Below, one piece after another: positions 31,738-43,200 of a stretch of DNA of 64,000 nucleotides. Numbering within the stretch: position 1 is the stretch's first letter; each line of letters begins with the position of its first letter. A model generated the notes under the pieces. It was not told the origin of the DNA. It made no database searches and worked only from the letters and a program-made list of their open reading frames with translations. The DNA comes from Pachyseris speciosa (lineage: Eukaryota > Cnidaria > Anthozoa > Scleractinia > Pachyseridae), in contig JAEMWC010002058.1 of the NCBI GenBank assembly GCA_016490735.1, positions 1 through 64,000 of the forward strand. Reading direction: 5' to 3'. The position numbers were made by a program, and so were the translations under genes.

Positions 31738-31905
31738 GTCTGAAGTCTTCCTCTACAACACAGCCAAAGAAACATCTAATGTCTCAAACAGATCATCTAA
31801 CGGGGAATTCTGTGGCATCAATATGGCGACAAGGATCCTTGTTTGTTCCTCTAGTCTCCTTTCACAGATTTCTAATCCTACCACATCAAATGCATGGTAG
31901 ACTGG
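31738..31905 (+). repeat. Plus-strand partner of an inverted duplication
   Basis: Contains FLYNTAKETSN, NMATRI and SSLLSQISNPTTS in one frame (31601-31900). Homologous, on the opposite strand, to 29360-29522. Confidence 0.6.
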
Positions 31906-31999
31906 GGTAGTTCTCTGAATAGTGCTTCTCAGAGAAGGAATAAACTCTGTAAAGTCCTCTGAACTCTGTTGCTCCGCCACTTTTAGGATTCCTACCAAA

Positions 32000-32900
32000 A
32001 TGCACTTCGCTGACTAGTTGTTGCGGCTTTCTTACTCTCGCAAAATGATTTCTCACTCTCAGCAATTGATGTGGATTTCTCGTTATCGTCTTGTATCAGT
32101 GTTTTTCTCGAATAATAGTTTTCCACTGATTTTCCAGGGATAATTAATCTCGCATGTCAGTTCTCCTTCTCGTATAGTAATTTTTATTTCTCATAAAGCG
32201 ATTTCTATTTCCCATATTGTGATTTCGTAATCTAACATATCGGTCATCGAAACTCATCCCAACCCACTTTTGTAATTTTTGGTTTGCCATAGGTATGCGT
32301 TTCTGAATAAGATTGCAAATTGAACTATTTTAAAGCTGGACGAGTTTGCGAGCTCTCTGGTGTTACTTTGTACCAACTGACTTCTACCTGGAGCGCTTGG
32401 CTGGAGGTTTGCAGGTAAGGAATGTTTCGGGCCTATATTTGTGGAAAGGGTGCGACATAAGCACGCTTGTTTTTCACGGGACTATGCTTTACTTTGCCTG
32501 CACCAGAGAATGCGCATTTGTGCAGTCTTTTTTTTCTAACTAGAATGTTGTGGCCTAGCAAGACGAGGACACCTGTATGTAACCCTCCCTCCAAAGGAGA
32601 AAAGTAGCATTTGATATTTACTGCTACTCCATTGTGATTGCTATTTATACAATGGACTGTGCAAACATTAGGGTAGTCTGCGATTAAAGCATTCTAGACC
32701 CCAGAGCTCTTCTCTTTTGCGCATGTCGGTCTAACGGGAGTGACGGCAGGAACAGCTCTGGGCAGCAAAATTTGAGCATGAGGAGAAAAAACGAAGAGTT
32801 TTAGGAACCAGGTGAACTATTCGATAGAAAAAGTTTGGAAAACAAATAAACAAACAAACAAACAAACGTTCTTGAGTCCAAACTTTCAGACGAAACCGTA
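32000..32900. other. Intergenic DNA with no gene recognised
   Basis: No supported exon or repeat apart from a short (CAAA)n run near 32845-32865. Confidence 0.4.
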
Positions 32901-32918
32901 AAGATATTCAAGGCCGCT

Positions 32919-33745
32919 AAAAACAAACATTGCAAGAAAACAAAGTACCATGCCTGTGTTTGTTTGAAGATTCTTGGAGAAGGTGGAAAAAGTAGAAAAG
33001 TAACAAACATACTGATGGTTGCTATCAAGAAACGCTCCAAAGAACACCGCACGTTAGTCTTCGAGAGAGACAGACTAAGCAAACGCATTTCAGTAACAAA
33101 CATATCTTGTAGTAAGCTAGAAAAATTGCTTAGCAATTTTGACATAAACTTCCGTAGAAGCGGCAAGGAGTAATACAAACCTGGGGCCACTTGCTCGAAG
33201 CATGGTTAGCGCTAACCAGGGTTAAATACCATGACAACCTATAGGTTTTAATACATCTTAACCTATGGTTAGCGCTAACCATGCTTCGAGCAACTCAGCC
33301 CTGATCGTTTAGAGCAGTCAACAGGAATTGATCGCGGTTCATAAACCTCAAATATCAAAACATTATAAGAAAGCATTGCACGATGCGTATGTTTGTTCGA
33401 AGATTCTTGGAGAAGGTGTTGAAAGTAAACACGTTACAAACGTATCTTGTAGTAAGCAAGAAAAATTACTAAGCAATTTTGACATACATGTCCGAAGAAA
33501 AGACAAAGAGGAGTACGAGCCTGAAAGTTAAGAGCAGTCAACAGGAATTGACTGCAATTCACAACCCACAAAACAAAACATTACAAGAAAACCAATTACG
33601 ATTGGTAGGTTTCTTTGAAGATTCTTGGATAAGGTGGAGAAATTAGACAAGTAACAATCATATCTCGTAGTAAGTTAGAAAAATAACTGAACAATTTTGA
33701 CATAAATGAAAAGAGAAAAAAGAGTACAAACCTGATACTTTAGTC
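32919..33745 (+). repeat. Three diverged tandem copies of a coding-like segment, unknown family
   Basis: Segments starting near 32919, 33352 and 33578 share ACA(T/C)TACAAGAAA, GTTTGTTTGAAGATTCTTGGAGAAGGTGG, TCTTGTAGTAAG-AGAAAAATTNCT and GCAATTTTGACATA. The second is open (33328-33531) and reads VCSKILGEGVES, then VSCSKQEKLLSNFDIHV; the first is open with a longer middle part. Copies two and three are each preceded by GAGCAGTCAACAGGAATTGA. A MITE (33183-33302) sits between copies one and two. This could be a tandemly duplicated exon; I do not recognise the protein. Confidence 0.6.
33183..33302. repeat. GGTTAGCGCTAACC MITE, copy 1
   Basis: A 120-bp palindromic element: arms GGGCCACTTGCTCGAAGCAT... 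with GGTTAGCGCTAACC and its mirror ...ATGGTTAGCGCTAACCATGCTTCGAGCAACTCAGCCC. A second copy is at 48146-48267. Confidence 0.9.
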
Positions 33746-33778
33746 AGTTAGCAATCACTAGGAAGGCAGAATTGCATA

Positions 33779-34530
33779 ATAGCGGAGCTCCGGCAGCCAA
33801 AAGGACCGCCAAGCGGAGCAGCATACTTATAGGAACCCGTGAATTGCTTTTCTCACGATAATCATGGCTAGCGGTATTGGTCGTGGGCGCGTACGTACGA
33901 CGATGACGGAGTCGCCCAATAATTAATAATATCCCAATAATAATAATAATAATAATAATAATAGTAATAATAAAGAAAGGTTTTGAAAACATTTCAGAAA
34001 AAAGAGTAGCGAGATAAAAACATGACGTTTCGGCGACGACATGTCACCGTTAAATTCAAATTATTGTGAGTTAGGTGGCGTTATATAAAGAATAGAGAGT
34101 GAGAAAATACATTAGAATAAATGAGGTGGGGATAAACAAAAGAATGACTAAATTTAATGGTTACATGTCGTCACCGAAACGTCATGTTTTTTTTTCTCGC
34201 TACTCTTTATTCTGAAATAATAAGTAATGGTAATAGGACTGAGTGGAGTCCAATTCGGTCTGTAATCACACGAGTGATGACAAAATCGGACGACCGCGCA
34301 GCGGGAGTCCGATTTGTTTATCACGAGTATGATTACAGATCGAATTGGACGACACGAAGTCTTATTACCAATTAATCATAAAAATTACAATTCCCGAGAA
34401 AAGAGGAAGAGCCAAGTTATAAAAGGGAAGGAAATTTTGCATTAAAAGACTGACAAAGGAAGCGTAAATTGTTTAATGTCGCTCTGAAATTGACTACGAT
34501 CAAAATGTATGCTGATTGTAGCCAAGGTTG

Positions 34531-34563
<33 letters not shown>

Positions 34564-35170
34564 GATTGGTTGATTTAAAATACTACTTTGAATGTGATTG
34601 GCTTATTGAACTGTCCGATAACAAAGTGTCCAATAACAAAGTGTCCAATAACAACTTGGCACGTGAATTAGTGGAAAATAGGAGCTTTTTAAACCAGTCA
34701 CAATCGAGGAAATTGTAATTCTTATGATTATAATTATAATCAATACTTGTATACTTGAGCTCAACATGGCGGCCATACTTCCACCCAACAAGAAATCAAC
34801 ACACAAACTGCGATGATAAACATGACAATAAAACGCATTGTTGGAACACAAAAATAAAACTATATCGTTTAACTTGACGTTTCGTATGTTTCGTCCAATA
34901 TTAAAGATGTACACTGCAAATTAGGTGGTCAGCTGGAGTATGGCCGCCATGTTGAGCTCAAGTATACAAGTATTGATTATAATTATAATCATAAAAATTA
35001 CAATTTCCTCGATTGTGATTGGTTTAAAAAGCTCCTATTTTCCAACTTCATTGTACGCGCCCACGAGCAATACCGCTAGCCATGATTACCACGAGAAAAG
35101 CAATTCATGGGTTCCTATGAGTATGGTGCTCCGCCTAGCGGCCCTTCGGGCCGCCGAAGTTCCGCTATAA
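33779..35170. repeat. Nested large fold-back elements
   Basis: Outer arms 33779-33900 and 35053-35170 are inverted copies (GGAACCCGTGAATTGCTTTTCT...GTGGGCGCGTAC). Inner arms 34672-34780 and 34936-35043 are a closer inverted pair spanning TATAATTATAATC and GAGCTCAACATGGC. Two further palindromes lie within (CATGACGTTTCGGCGACGACATG/CATGTCGTCACCGAAACGTCATG at about 34020/34165, and 34225-34371). (TAA)n lies at 33938-33971. No transposase is present, so these are non-autonomous. Confidence 0.8.
34225..34371. repeat. Palindromic MITE inside the fold-back region
   Basis: Left arm GGTAATAGGACTGAGTGGAGTCCAATTC and right arm GAATTGGACGACACGAAGTCTTATTACC are complementary with mismatches; the centre is the self-complementary GACGACCGCGCAGCGGGAGTC region. 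Confidence 0.75.
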
Positions 35171-35349
35171 ATTTATGGAAGATACGTTTTAGTTATGCGA
35201 GTAAGCTGCTTATGATTGCTATTCTGGGTAGTGGTGACCTGCACGTGCAAGCAATGCAAAAGGCTATCGAATGCTCTCTGAACCATCCGCGGAAAAAAAT
35301 CTTTACGAATGAGAGGAGAACCCTAAAAACGAGAATTGTAGAATATTAA

Positions 35350-37227
35350 CACGGTTCCCAAAAAGCAAAAAGAAAACTGGTGCTCATTCTTAACTGTCAG
35401 TCATTTTGTCAGAAGCAGGTTAATTATTCCAGCGGCTATGTTGTTTTCATAATTCATTACTGTAAGTTGACGCCTAAGGCTGGGAAATGATCAAGTGTAG
35501 TTCGGATAAGCCGGAGTCTAAACGTGTGAATAGACAAAATTAATACAACACTGAAGTGAAACTGTGCAGCAATCTTCACGGAGCTTGAGTGCTAAGGTAA
35601 TCTGTGTTTGAAAAGAGGCATGTTGTCGTTTCTAGGAATGGCGATGAGACTTCTTTGCCCGACGGTTTGATTTAGTCAACTTATACACAGCTAGAAAACA
35701 GCTAAATTTGACCGCCTAAGAAGAAAAAAATTCAAATTATCTGAATAACAGTTTTGTTCTTCATGATCAACGAACAATTTATCAAAGTTTAAGCAATGTT
35801 CACTACTGATAACGTCTAAACAACGGTTAAGCAATTTCATCTTACTGAGAAATGATTGTGGAGACGTAAGAATGGGCGTGTTAAACCCTTAAACGATGAG
35901 TAGTCATTTCCTGGTGAGAAAATTGTGTTTGAATTAAGCTATCGGCGTCAGTTATAACCAACCAGGTAACAAGCAACACATTTTACTTGGGCAGATGAGT
36001 AGCATACTAATCGCCAGCGCATTTGTGGTTGGGACTTCCAGATTCAGTTGTTTTCAACGCCACCAAAAGAAGACACTGAGCTGACGTATTTGATTTTTCC
36101 ATAATGTACTAAATTTCTTTGAAAAGCTCTCTGGCTTTTCTCCCTAACATCCTTTATCATCACTTTCAAAAATGGACACCTGAGACATTGACAGAAGGTG
36201 GTTAATGGAATGAAATGGGATTCAATTTCAGGAGTTACTGTGAGCAAATAAGCTAAGTGCAGGTTAGAATTACACACAGGTATACGCATTAAATGTTTTG
36301 GACATCACACGCATCATTGTATAGTACTGATTTTAGGAGGGGATCTTTAAAGGAGCTACGTCACGATCTTTGGATTTGGAAAGGTTTACCTCATTTTTTC
36401 AAAAAGGTTATTTGTAATCCGGCTGTTTCAATAGGCCATCCTCGCCATATTTGCATTTATTCTTGTCTCTTTTGCTTATCGTCCCTGACAATTACTTCAC
36501 TGTTTCCTATTATTTTAATGCATTTTGTATGTCTCTAATATTGGCCAAAAATATCGTGACCGATCTCTTTTAAGGGAAGAACAAAGTGGCCATTGACTAG
36601 TACACCAAACTGAAAAGTTTGTTTTAATGCGTGTACATTACACGTTTTCTTGTGCTCTTCAGCCTGAAAACACTCTTTAAAACAAAAATAATAACAATTA
36701 TAATAATAATACGAGCTTTTTAGATTTCTAAGCATTGTTGAATAAAAACCCTTTATGAAATGTATCAAAACAACGAAATGAAGGCATAAAAATGACCAGA
36801 AACACGGCAAGTGAAAAGCAGGTTAAATTGTTTTAAAACACAGAGCGTAAGAAACCGCTGCGGGTGGAATACGTCGACCCTTCCCAAGAAACGCCCGAGT
36901 CATTTGCGAACAAAATGCTCCTAAACAAAGATGGTAATTTAACCGCCCGTTAATCTAAAAATAACACGGCTTTTCATTTATAGCACTGGGCTTTACTGGA
37001 TCCTCATCAACACGTTATTTCAAATGGTGCATAAAATGGTCCTGCTTCGTTGACTCTTGTCGGATCATAGTCTTTGTCGGGTTTTCGCCGGAGATGCCGA
37101 CCTAAACTCAATTCCACCTGTTTCTATTGACGGTGGTCAATTTACTTGTTTCGATCTCAACCTCGCACATTTCTATTTATTAATTTTTATGCCATTTTTA
37201 AACAGGGATACTTGATCTGGCGAGGGA
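35350..37227. other. Region upstream of the CAP-domain gene, no gene recognised
   Basis: Contains only chance frames. The promoter of the gene starting at 37228 should lie at its right-hand end, but I see no unambiguous TATA box or initiator. Confidence 0.4.
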
Positions 37228-37279
37228 ATGGTCAGAGGGCTTCTGTGCATTTTGCTGTTGTACTGTGGAGCTATTTCAG
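37228..37279 (+). CDS. Exon 1: signal peptide
   Basis: ATG at 37228 encodes MVRGLLCILLLYCGAIS, a short basic N-region followed by a hydrophobic core and a small-residue cleavage region. The exon ends one base into a codon (phase 1) at a GTGGGC donor. Confidence 0.7.
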
Positions 37280-40200
37280 GTGGGCCTTTATTTCATGCTA
37301 CTTATATTTCGCTTCTGTATAACGTTTGATAAAAAAAATCGTAAATTCTGCTGTGGGCAAATCGTCCGGTTGGAAAAGTCAATTTTCATACGCGGACCAA
37401 TGGTACTTTAATGGTTGTTGTACCTCTGCCCTAAAACTCTCTGCATGTTGCCTAACTGATTAGCCCGTCAAACATGAAAAAATAATTCAGTGCTGAAAGG
37501 GTTGTCAGTTACTAGCTCTTTCTTATCTTAGCGTCAAATTTTGTGGGGTGTATATGGGCCTGCGATGAACTTCGTAGCATCATTATTTTATTCGAAGAAT
37601 TAGATTTGATATGCACCGGGTGTTATTCATATGGGAGTTTCACTTTTAGGAGCTTTACGATTCTATATCTTGGATGTTTGGAAGGCCATTCCTTTGAATT
37701 TTAACAGACATGATTTGATTTGTTTATTTTATAAATATTGCGCTAAATTGCCGTTCAAATCAAGATTTGCAAACTGTTATTCCAGGGTTCACATCGTCTC
37801 AAGAAGAACAAAGGGCAACTTCACAGTGTTTTACACATCATAGTTGAATTTTCTCCACCATTACTCTGTTCTTATGTATTTAGTACAAGAGATGTTATTG
37901 TTATTCCAGAGGGGACTGCTCTCTCATCAATATGGTTTAAAGATTCTTCAAAGCTTGTTTGAGTAAACCAGGGCCGATGCTTGCAAGAATATGCCTTTAC
38001 TCTGGCTTGCTCATGAAATTATGATTTGTCAAGTTCAACGTGTACAAAATAGCTAGCCTCTTTAACTTGTGAGAGATACGACGTGTTGCACGAAAATATA
38101 TGAATAACCACCTTATAACAGAAAACGTACATTCTAAGAAATGGACTTAAAAGCTATTTGGTACGTTTCAGCTCTTGTAATACGAAAGACTAAACGGCTC
38201 ATATAGGAAAGTGCTATTCATACTTGTTCTAAAATGGTCAAAGTTTACCAATGTTGGCTAATAAGCGTAGAATTTTACACGGAAAGGCCACAACCAATTG
38301 GAGATAGGAAGTGCCATCTGACTGAGTTGACTATTCTTTGCTTCTTCCTTTACAGCCCAAGATTGGAGAAATGTTGGAAACTGCGGAGCAGGACTGAGTG
38401 AGTACTGTCCGCACACTTCAGTTTAAAATTCATTTTCCGATGCATTTGTGAATTATGTATATGAACTGCGGAAATGAAATCAAATGAAGAATGATCCTCG
38501 CAGTTGTGAACGCAATTTATGTAATTGTGAAAAGAAGCCTGAAAGAAATTCAGGAGTTAAACGGGGTTTGAACCCGTGACCATCGCACCCGTGACCATCA
38601 CACCAGTATCGCGAGGTCACGGGTTCAAACCCCGTTGAAGTCCTGAATGTTTTCAGGCTTCTTTTCGTCATTGCATAAATTGCGTTCACAACTGCGAGAA
38701 TCATTCTCACATTTGATTTTCATTTATCCTCAGTAAAAAAAAAAAGATTCCTTTTATTCGAATGCAAAGCCTTCCGATTTCCGTTTAATTCCCCCCACGA
38801 GAATTGCGTAATTATTGCCTCTTAACATTTCTTGTTTTCTGCCTTGCAGATTGTGGGCCTCGATGTCAGCGGTTATGCCTACGTCAGCATAACTACTACC
38901 GATCTTTACATGGTTCACCTCCACTTAAATGCGATCCACTGCTTGCCAAGTCCGCGCAGTCCTGGGCCAGCTCTATTGCACTCCACAAGTCTGTACAGCG
39001 GTCTACACCTTCTAACAATTATGTTGAGAACATCTCGTGGAAGAAATGGGGATGGAAAGGGATGGAGACAAAACTTGGAGCGATACCTGGTGCCGTGAGA
39101 AGTTGGTACAGTGAAATTAAACGAGATTATGATTACGGAAGAGGTTTGTCTTGAGACTTCGTATTCGGTATAAAAATCACTAGGCTTAAATTTTCTAGTG
39201 TTGAGAGCCTTTCCGAGTGCGAACCTGTAAGCCTGCGTTATAGCTCTTCATTACTCCCCAATAATTTCCGCTAAATAAAGGGAATTAGTTTGTAAAGAAA
39301 CGGTGGTGCTGCGTCGGTGGATATTGGGATAGGATATTGCACTTCTGCTTAATTTTTGATTTCTGCGCGGCATCAAATGGGGGAATCGAATATCACTGGC
39401 TTTTCATGGGGGCGGGGAGGGTAGGTTTCGAGTTTAAGGTATATACTATATGAATACCAGTAAGTTCCTACAGGTTGAAGCCATACCCTTTAAACCCATC
39501 CAGACCAGATAAAGACACCTTCTCCAACATGCTTATGGCCCGGTTCAAACGTCGAACTTCACATGTGCCGAATCTAATGCAAATAATTTGCATTAGATTC
39601 GGCACATGTGAAGTTAAACGTTTGAACCGGACCTAAGTTAGAACTACTTCATCTCATCAGAACCTTCCATGTTTCCTTCTTGATAAATTTTCAATTCATT
39701 TGTGATGGTCAACTCAGTAAGGAAGCTCCGGCGTGCATTCTTCTTAGATTTAAGGAATTGTTATAGAGGAACTGGTTCATGAATTTTGGAAACATATGTT
39801 GCTTGATGTCAAAGTGGTCTAGGGTGTAGTTAAGGCGTTCAAGCGAGGCAAAAAGACTTGTTGGAGTCGTTTCAGTGACAATTCTTCAAGAAAACACGAA
39901 CGCCGACGGCGTACCTTTATAAGGGGATTCAACAATATTAATTCCTGCTTTATTACGGTTTGTTAATTATGTTATAAGAATGCTATAGTGCTCAACATTT
40001 CGCAAACTAGGGAGAGAAATGGAAATTTTCTTCCCAACCGGAATCGAATTTATGACATTACTTACAACAGTCGGACCGATGCTTTAGGCAAGGAGTTCCG
40101 GCCAGGCTTGTTGTAGCATGTAAAGTCTGTTACACGACACGTAATACTATATACCAGCCCTTTGGACCAGAGAAAGCAGTGTTAGGTGATAAATGAATTA

Positions 40201-43200
40201 AATTCATGGCAATAAAATAACTAGCCTTTAACGTGCCTTTTACTTGTGCTTAGGACGTTGTGGACACTGAAATGTTTGTCGCCCCATAAGTATCAGCTAA
40301 TGCACATGTCATCGGCTTCCCCGTGGGGTCGACCCCCGGGCTAACCGGGGGGATTGTTAAATCAGTCAAGCAAACTTGAGGAATTTTCCCCGTGGGGTCG
40401 GGGAATCTCTCAAGACGAAGTGCCCTGGGTGAGGTGTCTTTCAGTTGAAAATCCCCGTGACATCCTTTTCAAAATTGAGAATTCCCCCCCCCCCTAATCT
40501 TTGATCGTAAAACAATGTCAAGAATTTCCCCTAGCCTCGGGCAAAGAATCCCATCTATCTCCTTGTATTCCCCCACATATCTCCCTGGTAGGGCAGGGGG
40601 TCGACCCCACGGGAAAGCCGATGACATGTGCATAACACTTCTCAGTTCAAATGGCTCTTGAAATGGCTTTCAATTAAATATATAAATGTCAATCAGCATG
40701 ATTAAAAAATGCATGATGGTTAGGGCCATTCACTTTCCCCGAATAAACTCCGCAGCCAAGTCACTAGAGAAATCGTGAATTATATAATCGAACAGACGGT
40801 GAACACCTTCTTTTCATCAGCATTCACTAGTCTCAAAACTAAGAACCCAATGGATTTCCTCTCTGACACACGCTATACTGACACTGGGAATTTTCACTCT
40901 GTGACAAACAGGGGGAGGAAATGGAACTGTGACTCACTTTAAGAACGTGATCCTTGCTCGTGAGTCAAGACTGGGCTGCGGTATTGTCATAAAACCAGGT
41001 GATGGAGCATATGTTGTGGCCCGCTACTCTTTGGAGCCTGGCGAGCAATTTCAGTTAAATGATTTCAGTCCATTGACAGACATTGGGCCAAGAAAGGAAC
41101 CCGGTGAGGTTTTAAGATAGTACATATCGTTCACTCCAGTACAGTGGTATCTACTTGGATCGATACAAATTAACTAAGGTTTATGACACTCTGCTTATCT
41201 TAACTACGGTGTACGTTATCGAGTGGCGATAAGAGTGGACTATTAAAACAAAAAGGGCGCACGCGGCGTACATTTATTGCAAAATAAATATGTGGCTTTT
41301 GTTAGCGCCAGAGCGATTACGGGATTTGCAAACAAGATCCTCATTTCTTATCGAAAAAGGAAAACAAACGACGGCTAATTATAAATAACTGAGACTATAC
41401 AGTTGAGGGTAGGTATGTACCACTTCAATGGGATAAGACCACTGAAAAGATAATTAAACCTACGACAACTTCCGACGTAAGATAAAATGCAACTGAAGCC
41501 ATCAAATGGACAGAATTTCAAGAAGGACGAAAAAAAAAAAACATGTAAAATTGGTTTTAATCAGTTACCTCCTTTTCAGAACCGCAATGCCGTCTAAAGT
41601 CGTTTGAAAGAGACATGTGTGGTGACTTAAAAGGACCATTTGTAGCACCCGACAAGTGCCTTAAGGCCGGCTGTTGCTATGACGACATTTTTATGGATGA
41701 ACCAGGATTACAGTGGCACAATCCAAAGGCCTCCATATGGTGTTTCAAAAGGAAGAACAGAATAGAACCTGGTTAGGAATTTTATTTGATTTTGAATGTT
41801 AGTTACCTATCTTTCAACCTTCAGGGTTTCTCTCCTTTTGCTCGTTTATAAATAACAGTGAACAGTCACATTTTTCTTGCTTTCCTGCCATCTTTGGTCT
41901 TTTCTTAATCTTTCGTCATAACTTGAACCTCTTCGCATGGCTGCTGCAGCAAAAGATAAGCCATATTCCTCGACCTGGTAGATTGAGTTTCTTGGATAAA
42001 TCGCGCATGGATGAGTAGTGATTTTATCTTCTTGCCAAGACGTTGTCCTTGTTAAGCCTGGGGAGCGGCAGAAAATGATTACACTAGTTTCCCACATTTT
42101 GGACCTTTTTATATAACATTATCCTTGGTTTATGTTGATCAACGTTTAAGAATGTTTTTCAGGCATTGACCCAGTGCAAAAAATGGCTGCCTTTAAATTA
42201 TTCTTTTGTTCATATTCAAAATAGCCTCACTAACCTCGTTCGGGATAACAACTTCTTTAGAATTTTGATCCCCAAAACGAGATTAGTGAGGTTATTTTGA
42301 ATAGGAACAAAAGGATAATTTAAAGGCAGCCATTCTTGCATTGGGTGATTTTTAAACGTCTTTATTTAATTTGTAGTATTATTATTTCCGATTATATTTT
42401 TATTTGTTTCTGGTTTTGGTCACGCTTGAATATACTTGGGACAACTACTGAGACATTTGAGAATACGATTCAATTTCACAGCTGTTGAGATATTTGAGAA
42501 TACGATTCAATTTCGCAGCTGTTGAGAATTTATATTTAATTATGCAACGAATCATGATACTCAGGCCAATACGCTCCTTATTTTATTTTACTTGTCTTGC
42601 TGCATTACAAAAAAATCAGACAATATATTCAAAAAATTATGAATTGGCGAGCAAACCTAAAAAAACTCGGGGCTTGTGGTACCCCAAGATTCAAGATAAA
42701 ATGATTCTGAAAATTATAAATTTGGAAGAAAAGAAGAAAAAATCAAAGATTAACTAGAAATTAATATTCTTAAATGATAAAAGAAGGAAAGGCACAATCT
42801 GCTGCTCCTATTCCTAACAGCCACACCAAAAACAATCAGGCCACATGATGTTAAAAAAGAAATCAGGGAAAAGCCATCCATCTCAAGAAGAGTTATTATA
42901 CGCACAACCGTGATTGCTATCTGACAGGGGCACCAAACGACAAGTTTCGGTAAATATCTGTTCGGTGGGGGGTAATTCGACTTGGGCTTTCGGCGTCGAT
43001 TAAAGAGTGCACTCGGATTTTCGTAGCTAAGACGTGGCCTAAAATATTCGAAATTGGGAAATCATAGCTTCTGAGGTTTTTGGTAAGGTCATAATTGCTG
43101 CTTTTGGCAGTCAAAAACGTCCGCTAGCATTTTCGGAAAGAAAACAGTTCCCTAGAAAGTTCGTGGAAAGTTCATTTCAGCTTTCATTTTCTCAAAGGAA

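Noticed and set aside
37631..37843. 70-codon ORF in intron 1 of the CAP gene
   Set aside because: No recognisable domain, splice sites or phase match with the flanking exons.
38560..38640. tRNA gene
   Set aside because: B-box-like words occur on both strands of a fold-back, but no complete cloverleaf with acceptor stem can be drawn.
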